Source: Desulfocapsaceae bacterium (GTDB lineage: Bacteria > Desulfobacterota > Desulfobulbia > Desulfobulbales > Desulfocapsaceae). Taken from it: 64,000 bases of DNA. This document shows positions 48,110 through 58,042 of the stretch, piece after piece (the stretch's first letter is position 1; every line of letters starts with the position of its first letter). The stretch is from assembly GCA_031292275.1 (NCBI GenBank), contig JARLHL010000002.1:1-64000 (forward strand), given 5' to 3'. A program made the translations under genes and the position numbers. The notes under the pieces are model-generated. The model made no database searches. It was not told the DNA's origin and saw only the letters and a list, made by a program, of their open reading frames with translations.

Positions 48110-49834
48110 ATGCAAAACCCTCGTTATATGCACATAGCTCCGCTTTTTGTCGCCCTTTTTCTATTCGGCGGCTGTTCGCATCCGGCTAAGAAGGTCTTGG
48201 AGGTGCAAAATCCGCCGGTCTCCGCCCAGCAGAGGGTGGACTCAGGTTGTGCCTATTTTTATTTTCTGCGCGGGAGCCAGGCCGAGTACAACCAGCACTT
48301 CGATGAGGCCCTGAATGCCTATCAGAAGGTTGTGACCTGTGATCCGACGGCCTCCTATATATATGAAAAGATACCGATACTGTTCATAAAAATGGGGAAG
48401 ATCGATGAAGCTGAAAAATGGCTGCAGACCTTTATTGCCAGTCATCCGGACCAGACTACCCAGCGCCTTCTCCTGGCAGAAATCAAAATTCACAATGGAG
48501 ACCTGCCGGAAGCCACCCGTCTGTACGAGGAGGCAATGAAGCAGACTCCTAACAATCAATCCCTGGTCCTCCGTCTGGCCCTTCTGTACGGTCAGCAGAA
48601 TGAATACAAAAAGGCAGAAGGAATCCTGACTGCCTATCTGCAGAAAAATGAACAATCCTATCAGGCCAACCTCGCGCTGGCCCGAATTTACGCTCAGGGA
48701 GGAAATTATGGGGAGGCGGCGGAAAAATATGAATCAGCGCTGAACCTGAACTGGTCCCGGGATCTGGTTATGGAAATGGCTGAATTTTTCAACAATATTA
48801 AAAATTTTGATCGAGCGCTTTCCCTCTACCGTTCAATTTTGGTCATGGATAAGAAGGATGAGGCTGCCCATCTTGGAGTGATCCAGACACTTGTCTCCAT
48901 GGACCTGGAAAAGCAGGCCATTGCCGAACTGGCTGAGCTGCGGACAATCAGCAAAGATCCTGATAATCTCGATCTTATAGAAAGCCAGATCTATCTCAGC
49001 AGGGGCAAGACGGCACCGGCCGAGAAGATTCTGCTCGCAATACTGAAGAAGAGGCCCTCCACACAGGCTGAATATCTGCTGGCTCTTGTCTACATCAATC
49101 AGAAAAAGCCTGATGCGGCCTTGCTTGCCCTGAAAAGGATCGGCCCCAGCTCCAGTGAATATGACAGCGGGGTTCTCTTGCAGATCCAGATTCTGCAGGA
49201 GGAAAAACGGCTCAACGAGGCCCTGCAGCTCCTGGAAACGATCATTGCCGGCAAGGCGACGAGAAAGCCTGTGTATTTTGCCCTGCTGTCCTCGCTCTAC
49301 CAGGAGGTTCCGGATACCCAGCGGAGCCTGAATGCGCTTCGCGAGGGTATCGGCCTGTATCCGGACAATGCCCAGCTTTATTTTGAACTGGGCCTCCTTC
49401 AGGAAAATACCGGAGATCACCAGCAGGCGATGGCCTCGATGGAAAAGGCCCTGCAGCTGCAGCCAGATAATCCGGAAGCGTTGAATTTCATAGGATATTC
49501 ATGGGCTGATGAAAACAGGAATCTGGATCAGGCCCTGGCCTATATCAAGCGGGCAGCCGCCCAGAAACCCGATAACGGTTTCATTCGTGACAGTCTGGGC
49601 TGGGTCTATTACCGTTTGGGGGATTATACCCGTTCTGTGGTGGAGTTGGAAAAAGCGGTGTCTCTGGAACCGGGAGATCCGCATATTGCAGATCATCTTG
49701 GCGATGCCTACAGCGCTGCCGGGCAAAAGGATAAGGCCTTTGAGACCTATACCAGGGCCATGGGACTGTTTACCGAAGAAAATGACAAGGTCATGGTCCA
49801 GGAAAAGATCAATGCCCTGAAAACTCACCAATAG
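48110..49834 (+). CDS. TPR-repeat lipoprotein
   Basis: A 574-residue exported protein. The signal sequence ends in a lipobox (FLFGGC, Cys about residue 22), so it should be anchored in the outer membrane. Most of the rest consists of tetratricopeptide repeats (for example YNQHFDEALNAYQKVVTCDPTA, PDNAQLYFELGLLQENTGDH, PDNPEALNFIGYSWADENRN, PDNGFIRDSLGWVYYRLGDY). Such repeats mediate protein assembly. A similar TPR gene between tmk and a LolB-like gene occurs in related bacteria; a role in lipoprotein or envelope assembly is an inference from that context. Confidence 0.88.
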   Translation: MQNPRYMHIAPLFVALFLFGGCSHPAKKVLEVQNPPVSAQQRVDSGCAYFYFLRGSQAEYNQHFDEALNAYQKVVTCDPTASYIYEKIPILFIKMGKIDEAEKWLQTFIASHPDQTTQRLLLAEIKIHNGDLPEATRLYEEAMKQTPNNQSLVLRLALLYGQQNEYKKAEGILTAYLQKNEQSYQANLALARIYAQGGNYGEAAEKYESALNLNWSRDLVMEMAEFFNNIKNFDRALSLYRSILVMDKKDEAAHLGVIQTLVSMDLEKQAIAELAELRTISKDPDNLDLIESQIYLSRGKTAPAEKILLAILKKRPSTQAEYLLALVYINQKKPDAALLALKRIGPSSSEYDSGVLLQIQILQEEKRLNEALQLLETIIAGKATRKPVYFALLSSLYQEVPDTQRSLNALREGIGLYPDNAQLYFELGLLQENTGDHQQAMASMEKALQLQPDNPEALNFIGYSWADENRNLDQALAYIKRAAAQKPDNGFIRDSLGWVYYRLGDYTRSVVELEKAVSLEPGDPHIADHLGDAYSAAGQKDKAFETYTRAMGLFTEENDKVMVQEKINALKTHQ

Positions 49835-49848
49835 GTCGTAAAATCTCA

Positions 49849-50685
49849 ATGCATATACAATTGAAGAAGCGCGTTATGGGGTATTCTTGCCCTTTGGTAT
49901 TGCTCTGCCTTCTGCTCTTGCTTTCAGGAGGGTGCGCCAGGCAGCCATGGACACAGCCTGTTGATCAGGATCAGGCCAAGGCGATCAGGGAGATGATAGA
50001 GAAAAAGAGGACGGCTGATGAGGCTTGCTCGTCGACCCTGGATGCAGAGGTCATCGTTTCCATGAAAACACTGATGGATACCAAAAGCTTTTCAGGTTTT
50101 TTGCAGGTGAAACTCCCCTCCTCGGTGAAGTTCGTCACCACCAATCCTCTGGGACAGACTCTCTTCGCGCTGGTCAGTGACGGCCAGAGTTACCGATCGG
50201 TAAATACCCTTGAAAGCCAGTTCGTCAGTGGTGGTCTGGCGGCCCTGGCTATTCGGAACGATCTCCCGCCGGAACTGCTGGAGGGCCAGTGGGGTGTCTG
50301 GCTCAGTGATCGTATTGAACTCCCGCAGAACGCAGAGATAACTGACATCCGGCAGGATGCGGGGGCCCGCGGAGTGTGGATCAGGCTAGCCAAGCCTGGA
50401 AATATCACCACGGTGGGGGAATATATCCTGATTAACCCGGCAGACAGGCGGCTGCTTGCCAGAGTGCTGATGGATGCCGATGAAAACACCATTGCCCGGA
50501 TTGACTACAGCGACTGGCAGGGAGGGGAAAGCTGCGGTCAGCCCACCGGCTTTCATATCAGCAACGTATCCAGAGGAGTGGAAATCACCATCCATCTTTC
50601 GGGATTGATCACCAATAAGATCCTGACAGAAAGGGATTTTTCCCTCCGACCCCCGCCAGGTTATTTTATCAAGCTCCTTCCCTGA
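49849..50685 (+). CDS. LolB-like outer-membrane lipoprotein
   Basis: A 278-residue protein with a lipobox signal peptide (LLLLLSGGC). The mature part has the LolB-type beta-barrel cues: TLDAEVIVSMKTLMDTKSFSGFLQVKLPSSVKFVTTNPLGQTLFALVSDGQSYRSVN and a later strand block (RIDYSDWQGGESCGQPTGFHISN). LolB accepts lipoproteins at the outer membrane; in this group the homology is weak, so the name is tentative. It starts 14 bases after the TPR gene, as the last gene of the operon. Confidence 0.75.
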   Translation: MHIQLKKRVMGYSCPLVLLCLLLLLSGGCARQPWTQPVDQDQAKAIREMIEKKRTADEACSSTLDAEVIVSMKTLMDTKSFSGFLQVKLPSSVKFVTTNPLGQTLFALVSDGQSYRSVNTLESQFVSGGLAALAIRNDLPPELLEGQWGVWLSDRIELPQNAEITDIRQDAGARGVWIRLAKPGNITTVGEYILINPADRRLLARVLMDADENTIARIDYSDWQGGESCGQPTGFHISNVSRGVEITIHLSGLITNKILTERDFSLRPPPGYFIKLLP

Positions 50686-50792
50686 GGCTGCAGGCAAAGG
50701 GTCACAACCACAACGCAATATGCAGGGAGGCCCACGTCAAGCCTTTGCCGATCCAGTTGCCGGGGGATTTCCCCGGGCAGGAAGGAAAATTG

Positions 50793-52073
50793 CTACTGGC
50801 CTTCAGAGGGCTTCTCGCCGTCGTGGGAGTTTACGATAAGCACAAAGAGGTTGTCCTCCTTATAGAAGACCTGCTGCAGGTCATAATTCTTGTTCGGCGT
50901 TAAGGTGAGGACGGCCCGGACCGTCTTGGACTTCTTCTGTTCAGTCACATGTATTGAGGTTACAAATCTGCCGTTGCAGCGAATGAGTTCTTTTACATCG
51001 CTGCTCAGACTTATACCTGTGAAATCGCAGAAGACCTTGGGCTCTCCTTTTTCACTGCCGGTGACCTTGGGCGGAAAAAAGCCGTTAAGCTTGAAGATGA
51101 CAATCTCGCCTTTGTTGAAGTTTTTGTCAAACTTTACAGCAGTTAAGGTGGGAGGTTGTTTTTTTGCTGCTGCCTTTTTCTCCGCATACCCGGCAGAAGT
51201 CTTTTCTTCCTCGTTTGCGGCCTTGGCCTTTATGTCTGCCGGGGCAGGAGGGGGAGGGATGGCTGCGGCCGCCGGTTCGGAGGAACGTGCCGGCGCAGGG
51301 CTGCTGTCTGCAGCGGGGAGGGGGGCAGCCGCAGGTGTCTGTCGGACAGGGACGGCCGCTTCAGCCTGGCCTTGCGGGGCAGGATTCGGGGGGGGCGTTG
51401 CCGCTGTCTGTCGCTCAACCGGCGGTTGCGCTGCCTCGGCCAGGTTCTCCTTTTCCTGAGCCTCCGGTCGGGCTGACGTTTGTTGTTGATCTGCGGTCAG
51501 AGGTGCCGTCGCTGTTTCCTGCTTTTTTTGTTCCGCCTTGCCCGGAGCAGGCTTCTTGCAGGCCTTGGCTTTTGCAGAAGGTTTCTCGTTGGCCTGCGGA
51601 CCCGCCGACGCGGGCGTGCCGGACCTTACGGGCTCAGCGTCCTTCTTCTCCTGCTCGGCAACGGGGCGGGTGGACACGATGGTCAGGTTAAGGGTATTGT
51701 CCTCGGCGTTGAAAGACTGGCTATACTGATAGTCTCCTCTGGGGGCGAGATCAACCACTACCCTGGTCTTCTGATTCGCGTCATTATGGATACCGACCCG
51801 GACCTTTTTTGCCAGCTTGCCGTTGGTTGTAAAACTCCGGTTGGCGGCAGAAGAGCAGCGGGTATCGGAATAGTCCAGGACGATCCGGGGATTTTCTCCC
51901 TTGATCATGGCAATTGTGGGGAGGTGCTTTCCATTCATCTTAAAGCTGACCGTTTCTCCCTTCACCGCATCCCTATGAAAGGTGATGGATTCCAGAGACG
52001 CGTTTTCCTCCCCGGCAGCCAGGACCGGCCAGCACAGGAGCAGCACCATGATCAGGGTTCGACAGATTCTCAT
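50793..52073 (-). CDS. Exported protein with two AMIN-type domains
   Basis: A 426-residue protein from the ATG at 52073, with AAGGA upstream and a signal peptide (MRICRTLIMVLLLCWPVLAAG). An AMIN-like beta domain (LESITFHRDAVKGETVSFKMNGKHLPTIAMIKGENPRIVLDYSDTR...) is followed by a long Ala/Pro/Glu/Lys-rich linker (about residues 140-300) and a second AMIN-like domain (LTAVKFDKNFNKGEIVIFKLNGFFPPKV..., DFTGISLSSDVKELIRCNGRFV). AMIN domains direct amidases and secretins to the periplasm or septum; here no catalytic domain is present, so it may be a targeting or adaptor protein. Stand-alone, convergent with the LolB-like gene. Confidence 0.85.
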   Translation of the reverse strand: MRICRTLIMVLLLCWPVLAAGEENASLESITFHRDAVKGETVSFKMNGKHLPTIAMIKGENPRIVLDYSDTRCSSAANRSFTTNGKLAKKVRVGIHNDANQKTRVVVDLAPRGDYQYSQSFNAEDNTLNLTIVSTRPVAEQEKKDAEPVRSGTPASAGPQANEKPSAKAKACKKPAPGKAEQKKQETATAPLTADQQQTSARPEAQEKENLAEAAQPPVERQTAATPPPNPAPQGQAEAAVPVRQTPAAAPLPAADSSPAPARSSEPAAAAIPPPPAPADIKAKAANEEEKTSAGYAEKKAAAKKQPPTLTAVKFDKNFNKGEIVIFKLNGFFPPKVTGSEKGEPKVFCDFTGISLSSDVKELIRCNGRFVTSIHVTEQKKSKTVRAVLTLTPNKNYDLQQVFYKEDNLFVLIVNSHDGEKPSEGQ

Positions 52074-52391
52074 CAAAACATTCCTTATGTCACTATTGAT
52101 CCGGTGGCCATGGATTGTAATCACCGTCACGTGAAAAATAATTATGTGAATTTACAGTATTTTTTAGTACTCTTCAGGCCCGTTTCCGTTTCCAGTGACC
52201 GGCGCAACACTCTTTTTTCGGGGGCGACGAATCAGCAAGAGCGGCACTTAGAGAGCATCCTGTCTTGTAAAATGAACCGATTTCAGTTAAATCAGAGTCC
52301 ACTTGAACGTCCATGAAGAAACATTATGTCATGATAACTCACTGTAATCAATAGAACAGCAATAAAAAAGCATTTTCGCTGGAAAATACCG
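52074..52391. other. Divergent intergenic region
   Basis: A 318-base gap between the AMIN gene and the radical SAM gene. AT-rich in its second half. No gene or convincing promoter pair seen, although promoters for both flanking genes should be here. Confidence 0.4.
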
Positions 52392-54935
52392 ATGGAAAAT
52401 ACACGAATCCTGCCCTTCATCAGCAAGCCCGGCCGCTACCTCGGGCACGAATACAATGTCTCCGTTCGATCCTGGTCAGACACACGTCTGCATTGCGTGC
52501 TGATTTTTCCCGATATTTATGAGATAGGCATGTCGCATCAGGGCCTGCAGATCCTCTATCATATTTTGAACGGCAGACCGGACATCCTGGCCGAACGCTG
52601 CTATTGCCCCGACAGGGATGTGGAAAAGCTGCTGAAGGCCGGCAACCTGCCTTTACCATCGCTGGAGACCGATCACAGCCTGAGGGATTTTGACATCGTC
52701 GGTTTTACCCTGCCCTATGAACTCTGCTACACCAATATCCTGACCATCCTGGATCTTGCAGGCATTCCCTTCAGGGCTGCCGACAGGGATGAGACCTTTC
52801 CGCTGGTCATGGGGGGCGGCTCCTGTTCGCTGAATCCGGAACCGGTGGCCGATTTTTTCGATATTATCCTGCTGGGCGACGGAGAAGAGGCCATTGTGGA
52901 GATCACCGACATGATCCTGCAGGCCAAACTGGACGGGATGCCGAGATCAGAGCTGCTTCTGCGCCTGGCTGATATTGAAGGCGTCTATATTCCGTCATTT
53001 TTCAGGCCCGACTATGACGAGCAGGGGCGGATTGCCTCCATCGCCGGACTCATGGGAAGGACGGAGGTCAGAAGGCGGATCCTGCCGGTGCTGGATGAGA
53101 TTGAACATCTGAAAAATCCGCTTGTCCCCCATGCCAAGATCGTCCACGACCGCCTGGGGCTCGAGATCGCGCGGGGCTGCACCCGCGGCTGTCGTTTCTG
53201 TCAGGCTGGCATCATTTACAGACCGGTGCGCGAACGCAGCCCGGAGCAGATTATGGAGCTTGCCCGTTGCGGCATTGCCAATTCAGGCTTTGAGGAACTT
53301 GCTCTGCTTTCGCTTTCCACCGGGGATTATTCCTGCCTCTCGACGCTCCTGCCGGACTTGATGGATGCCTTCGCCAAGGGTTTTGTCTCGGTATCCATGC
53401 CCTCGATGCGGGTCGGTACCCTCACTCCGGCGGTGATGGACCAGATCAAGAGGGTCCGCAAGACCGGATTTACCCTGGCCCCCGAGGCGGGCAGTGAACG
53501 CCTGCGCCAAGTGATCAACAAAGGGATCAGCGAGGAAGATCTGCTGGCCACCAGCCGCGACGCCTTTGCCCTGGGCTGGAATACCATCAAACTCTATTTC
53601 ATGATCGGGCTGCCCACCGAGACCATGGAGGATGTGGAGGCCATAGCCGGGCTTGCCCGCAAGACCAAGCAGGAGGGGGACAGATGCGGTCGGGGCCGAC
53701 GACAGATCAATGTCAGCGTCGGCACCTTTGTGCCCAAGCCGCACACCCCCTTCCAGTGGGAGCGGCAGATCGGCATTGATGAGAGCAAAGACAGGATCAG
53801 TCGGCTGCGGGACGCGATGCCCAGGAACTGCAAACTTAAATGGCACGACCCGAATACCAGTTTTCTTGAGGGTGTGTTCTCCCGCGGCGACCGGCGTCTT
53901 TCGGTGCTGTTGGAGACGGCCTGGCAGAACGGAGCCAGGCTTGATGCCTGGTCGGATCATTTCCAGTTCGGGGTCTGGCAGAGGGCGGCCGAACTCTGCG
54001 GGATTGGTCTGGAGCCGTACCTGCGGGCGCGGGAGAGGGAGGAGATCCTGCCCTGGCAGCATCTGCACTGCGGGGCTACACCGGAATTCCTGCAGACTGA
54101 GCTCGAAAATGCCCATCAGCTGGTCTATACACCCGACTGTCGTTATCACGGCTGCCAGCAGTGCGGTGTCTGCGATTTTAAAACCGTCAAGCCCATAGTC
54201 CACGGAGGGCGGAACCAGGACGCTATGGACGGGGAGACCGGGAAGAAGGATGCGGACGGGCAGGCTGCCTCGGTCCGGATTTGTGAGGAGAGGCATTTTA
54301 AGTATATGGTCACCTATGAGCGGCTGGGTAACATCTGCTACCTGGGCCATCTGGAGATCCTCCAGCTTATCTTTCGGGCCCTGCGCCGGGCCGGGATCAA
54401 GACCAATTTTTCCCAGGGATTCAATCCTTCACCTAAAGTTTCCTTCGGTCCGGCGCTGCCTGTCGGTATGGAGAGTCTGGCCGAATACTTCGTCATGGAC
54501 CTGCCTGAACCGCTCCCTGATCCGCTGCAGGCAGCACGGCTTTTGGACGCCAAACTTCCGCAAGGTCTGCGCATCCTGGATATCAGCCTCCATTCCGGCC
54601 ACATTCCCCAGGATACCATCAATACCTACAGGATCGTCCTGCCCCGGGACCTCACCGCTCAGGAACTGCAGGCCATGGAGGCGTTCAGAGGCGCCGGGAA
54701 TTTTCCCGTCATGCGGGAAAGAAAAGGGAAGAGCAAAGAGATCGATATCAGGCCGCTGGTCCCGGAGATCGCAACCGAGGGCGCTGACACGGTGATCATC
54801 AGGACCATCAGCCGGGCTGGCATCCCCGGAATCAAGGTCCAGCACGCCATGGAGCATATCTTCGGTATCGAGGAGGCCGTTGTCCTGGCTGCCCGAATGC
54901 GGAAGACCGCCTGGTCTCCGTTCACAGACAAATGA
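52392..54935 (+). CDS. Radical SAM protein fused to a DUF2344 domain (TIGR03960/TIGR03936 type)
   Basis: An 847-residue protein. The first ~250 residues form a B12-binding-like domain, then the radical SAM barrel begins with C263-x3-C267-x2-C270 (RGCTRGCRFCQAG), the iron-sulphur site that activates S-adenosylmethionine. Later motifs are SLSTGDYSCL, PSMRVGTLTP and APEAGSERLRQVINKG. A Cys-rich CxxCGVCDF segment lies near residue 595, and the C-terminal ~210 residues are DUF2344 (YERLGNICYLGHLEILQLIFRALRRAGIKTNFSQGFNPSPKVSFG). The fused form occurs in many anaerobes, but the reaction is unknown; tRNA or ribosome modification is often guessed. Single gene. Confidence 0.93.
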   Translation: MENTRILPFISKPGRYLGHEYNVSVRSWSDTRLHCVLIFPDIYEIGMSHQGLQILYHILNGRPDILAERCYCPDRDVEKLLKAGNLPLPSLETDHSLRDFDIVGFTLPYELCYTNILTILDLAGIPFRAADRDETFPLVMGGGSCSLNPEPVADFFDIILLGDGEEAIVEITDMILQAKLDGMPRSELLLRLADIEGVYIPSFFRPDYDEQGRIASIAGLMGRTEVRRRILPVLDEIEHLKNPLVPHAKIVHDRLGLEIARGCTRGCRFCQAGIIYRPVRERSPEQIMELARCGIANSGFEELALLSLSTGDYSCLSTLLPDLMDAFAKGFVSVSMPSMRVGTLTPAVMDQIKRVRKTGFTLAPEAGSERLRQVINKGISEEDLLATSRDAFALGWNTIKLYFMIGLPTETMEDVEAIAGLARKTKQEGDRCGRGRRQINVSVGTFVPKPHTPFQWERQIGIDESKDRISRLRDAMPRNCKLKWHDPNTSFLEGVFSRGDRRLSVLLETAWQNGARLDAWSDHFQFGVWQRAAELCGIGLEPYLRAREREEILPWQHLHCGATPEFLQTELENAHQLVYTPDCRYHGCQQCGVCDFKTVKPIVHGGRNQDAMDGETGKKDADGQAASVRICEERHFKYMVTYERLGNICYLGHLEILQLIFRALRRAGIKTNFSQGFNPSPKVSFGPALPVGMESLAEYFVMDLPEPLPDPLQAARLLDAKLPQGLRILDISLHSGHIPQDTINTYRIVLPRDLTAQELQAMEAFRGAGNFPVMRERKGKSKEIDIRPLVPEIATEGADTVIIRTISRAGIPGIKVQHAMEHIFGIEEAVVLAARMRKTAWSPFTDK

Positions 54936-55148
54936 CGGGTGTAGCGAGAGGCACACAGCTTCCATCCGAAGAAGGTGTCCTGACGTTCGATCTCTTTGCC
55001 ATGCGCGGGATTTTATCCTCGCACGCGAAAGCAAAAGGGCATTGTGAGGAAGACGCATGCGATGGAATTTTTTGCAGGTATCGCTCTTGAGCAAAATTTC
55101 TAATTATTCAAGGCAACATTTGCCGAAATATGGTAAAAGTTCCGGATG

Positions 55149-55164
55149 CTGAGCGCCCGCTCAG
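55149..55164 (+). promoter_or_regulatory. Palindrome upstream of trpB2
   Basis: CTGAGC GCCC GCTCAG is a perfect 6-bp inverted repeat, 46 bases before the trpB2 start. It could be an operator or a small hairpin; nothing links it to a known regulator. Confidence 0.3.
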
Positions 55165-55209
55165 AATAGAAATTGCTCTACGATATATGTATTCACACAA
55201 GGAGAAATC

Positions 55210-56553
55210 ATGATAAAGAAGATACTGCTGCGCGATGATGAAATGCCGACTCAATGGTATAATGTTGTTCCCGATCTTCCAGGTGGGCTTCTCCCTCCCC
55301 TGGACCCGGAAACGAAACAGCCCATGGGGCCGGAAAAACTGGGCGCCGTCTTCCCCATGGGGCTCCTTGAACAGGAAATGTCCATGGACCGCTTTATCGA
55401 TATTCCTGAAGAGGTCCAGGAGATTCTGAAGATCTGGCGCCCCTCCCCTCTGGTACGCGCTTTCAATCTGGAGAAGGCCCTTGGGACTAAGGCTAAGATA
55501 TATTTCAAGAATGAAGGCGTTTCACCGGTAGGATCCCACAAGCCCAACAGCGCCGTGCCCCAGGCCTATTACAATATGAAAGAGGGGGTCAAACGCCTGA
55601 CCACCGAGACCGGTGCGGGCCAGTGGGGCAGTGCCCTGTCCTTCGCCACCAGTAAATTCGGGCTGGAATGCAAGGTGTATATGGTTCGGGTCTCCTACAA
55701 CCAGAAGCCCTACCGGAAATCGATGATGCACACTTACGGCGCCCAGGTCGTCGCCAGTCCCAGTACGGATACTGCCACCGGCCGCAGGATCCTGGCTGAG
55801 TATCCGGATACCCCCGGTTCGCTGGGGATTGCCATTTCCGAGGCCCTTGAGGATGCCTTCGGACGTGATGACACCAAATACGCCCTGGGATCGGTGTTGA
55901 ACCATGTGGTCCTGCATCAGTCCATCATCGGGCTTGAGGCCAAAAAGCAGATGGAGATAGCCGGGGATTATCCCGATGTCATCATTGGCTGCTGCGGCGG
56001 GGGATCCAACTTTGCAGGCCTTGCGGTTCCCTATATCCCCGACTATCTGGAGGGCAAAAAAATTCGTTTTGTCGGAGTTGAGCCGACCTCCTGTCCGACC
56101 CTGACCATGGGGAAGCTGGCCTATGATTTCGGTGACGTGGCCCAGACCACCCCCTTGCTGTATATGTACACTCTGGGACATGACTTCATTCCGCCGGGAA
56201 TCCATGCAGGAGGCCTGCGCTATCACGGCATGGCCCCCATCGTCTCGGCCATGGTGCGGGAAAATATCATCGAGCCGGTGAAGCTGCACCAGCTGGAATG
56301 CTTCAAGGCGGGCGTTCTCTTCGCCAAGACCGAAGGGATCATCCCTGCCCCGGAGACCTGCCACGCCATCCGCGGCGCCATCCTTGAGGCCACCCGTGAT
56401 CTGAACGAGCCGAAGACCATTCTCTTCAACTTCTCCGGCCATGGCCTGATCGATATGGCATCCTATGACAAGTTCTATGCCGGTGAGTTGCATGACTACG
56501 AATATCCCGAAGAGGAAATTGCCAGGTCCCTGGCCAGTCTTCCCAAAATCTGA
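55210..56553 (+). CDS. trpB: Tryptophan synthase beta chain, TrpB2 type
   Basis: A 447-residue PLP enzyme that makes tryptophan from indole and serine. The PLP lysine is Lys111 in [43 protein letters not shown] (phosphate-binding) and the N-terminal extension (about 70 residues before the fold) mark the TrpB2 family, which is usually independent of TrpA. AAGGAG precedes the ATG. No other trp gene is nearby, which fits TrpB2's frequent orphan location, sometimes for salvage of indole. Confidence 0.93.
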   Translation: MIKKILLRDDEMPTQWYNVVPDLPGGLLPPLDPETKQPMGPEKLGAVFPMGLLEQEMSMDRFIDIPEEVQEILKIWRPSPLVRAFNLEKALGTKAKIYFKNEGVSPVGSHKPNSAVPQAYYNMKEGVKRLTTETGAGQWGSALSFATSKFGLECKVYMVRVSYNQKPYRKSMMHTYGAQVVASPSTDTATGRRILAEYPDTPGSLGIAISEALEDAFGRDDTKYALGSVLNHVVLHQSIIGLEAKKQMEIAGDYPDVIIGCCGGGSNFAGLAVPYIPDYLEGKKIRFVGVEPTSCPTLTMGKLAYDFGDVAQTTPLLYMYTLGHDFIPPGIHAGGLRYHGMAPIVSAMVRENIIEPVKLHQLECFKAGVLFAKTEGIIPAPETCHAIRGAILEATRDLNEPKTILFNFSGHGLIDMASYDKFYAGELHDYEYPEEEIARSLASLPKI

Positions 56554-56626
56554 GACGGCGGAGCCTGTCTGTCCAGATATCCGGCCGGCCCTGCACGATC
56601 GACTGCGGGGCCGTAACGCTGTCGGC

Positions 56627-57883
56627 ATGATCCGTCGGACCCTGCCGGGGATCCTGCTCGTCCTGTCGCTGCTCTGCGGACCCTGGATGTCTGCCCGGGC
56701 TGCAGAGTCCGAGCCGGGTTCCATCGATCTGTACATCCAGAACGGCGGCTACGCAGTGAAGACCCTGCAAGGGAACATAGAAGGCATCAATGCCGATTCT
56801 CCCTTTATCCCTGCGTCTACCATCAAACTGGTTACTTGTCTGGCCTCCCTTCATATCCTCGGCGCCGACTATCAGTTTGCCACCCGCTTCTCTATGGACG
56901 AGGCCGATAATCTGTATATCCAGGGCGGAGGGGACCCGACGCTCACCTCCGAGGATGCGGCGAGCCTGGTCGGAGAACTTTTCGAGCATGGCGTCAGGCG
57001 GGTGAATGCCCTGATCCTTGATGGTTCCGCCTTTGCCCTTGAAGGCATGGTGGACGGATCGGAAAATTCGGCCAGGCCCTATGATGCCGAGATCACGCCG
57101 CTGGCCATCAATTACAACGCCTTGCCCCTGCTGGTCCGAGCCGATCACAGCATCGCTTCGGGAGAGCCGCAGACCCCGGTCCTGCCGATTATGCGGGAGA
57201 TTGGGCGGTCCATGGATCCGGGTCAATACCGGCTCAATGTCCGGGCCTTTCCTGCTGCAGGCGGCCTCACCAATGAGGAACGCTATGCCGGCGAGCTGTT
57301 CAGGGCCCTGCTCAGGCAGCGAGGGATCCAGACCGGCGACAGGATCCTTCGGGGGACCGTTCCCGACAATGCCGCTCTTCTCCTCACCCACAGATCGGAT
57401 TCGGTTCGCAATATTATCAGGATCTGTCTGGAATATTCAAACAATTTCATTGCCAACGAACTCTTCATCGCCTGCGGCAGGGTCCGTTACGGCGGTGCCG
57501 GGACCTGGAAGAAGGGGCGGATGGCCTTGGCGGAATTCACCAGTAGGACCCTCCGTCTTGATCCCGAGGCCATCACCATGGTGGAGGGTTCGGGTTTGTC
57601 GAGAAAAAATCAGATTAGCCCTCGGACCATGATCAGGGTCCTGGAGGCCTTCGCTCCCCATATCGATCTCATTCCCACAAAACATGACTTCCTTATGAAG
57701 TCAGGCACATTAAAGGGTGTATACTGCTACGGCGGCTATTTTGAAGATCATGACGGCCTGGTGCCCTTTTCCATCATGTTGAACCAGGAGGTGAACAGCA
57801 GGGACAAGATCCTCCGGCTCCTGGCGGCGAGATTCGAGCCTCTTCCGGCATCTTCGGCCGTGGATCAGACCGAAAACCGATGA
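56627..57883 (+). CDS. dacB: D-alanyl-D-alanine carboxypeptidase, PBP4/DacB type
   Basis: A 418-residue exported peptidase starting at the ATG at 56627. A signal peptide (MIRRTLPGILLVLSLLCG) precedes the catalytic triplet: Ser64-x2-Lys67 in PASTIKL, Ser-Asn-Asn in YSNNFIANEL, and KSG in MKSGTLKG. It belongs to the S13 family that trims or cross-cleaves peptidoglycan. It starts 73 bases after trpB2; the earlier in-frame ATG at 56465 overlaps trpB2 and has no signal sequence. Confidence 0.93.
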   Translation: MIRRTLPGILLVLSLLCGPWMSARAAESEPGSIDLYIQNGGYAVKTLQGNIEGINADSPFIPASTIKLVTCLASLHILGADYQFATRFSMDEADNLYIQGGGDPTLTSEDAASLVGELFEHGVRRVNALILDGSAFALEGMVDGSENSARPYDAEITPLAINYNALPLLVRADHSIASGEPQTPVLPIMREIGRSMDPGQYRLNVRAFPAAGGLTNEERYAGELFRALLRQRGIQTGDRILRGTVPDNAALLLTHRSDSVRNIIRICLEYSNNFIANELFIACGRVRYGGAGTWKKGRMALAEFTSRTLRLDPEAITMVEGSGLSRKNQISPRTMIRVLEAFAPHIDLIPTKHDFLMKSGTLKGVYCYGGYFEDHDGLVPFSIMLNQEVNSRDKILRLLAARFEPLPASSAVDQTENR

Positions 57884-58042
57884 TCGGGGCAGTGCCTGTC
57901 TTGCTTACGATCTTTCCGGAGCGCTCAGGGGAGGCCTCAGCTGTCAGGACACGAGAGGGCCATTGCGAAGCAGTCGCGAATGACTATTGTTTTCATTGCG
58001 GTACAGTGCTCATCCTTGATAACTTTTCCTTTGGAGGTTGTG

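Noticed and set aside
50750-50785. GC-rich CCGGGG/CCCCGG inverted repeat between convergent genes as a terminator
   Set aside because: No T-tract follows on either strand.
55149-55164. Palindrome before trpB2 as a trp operator
   Set aside because: It does not resemble known TrpR sites and no regulator is nearby; kept only as an unassigned palindrome.
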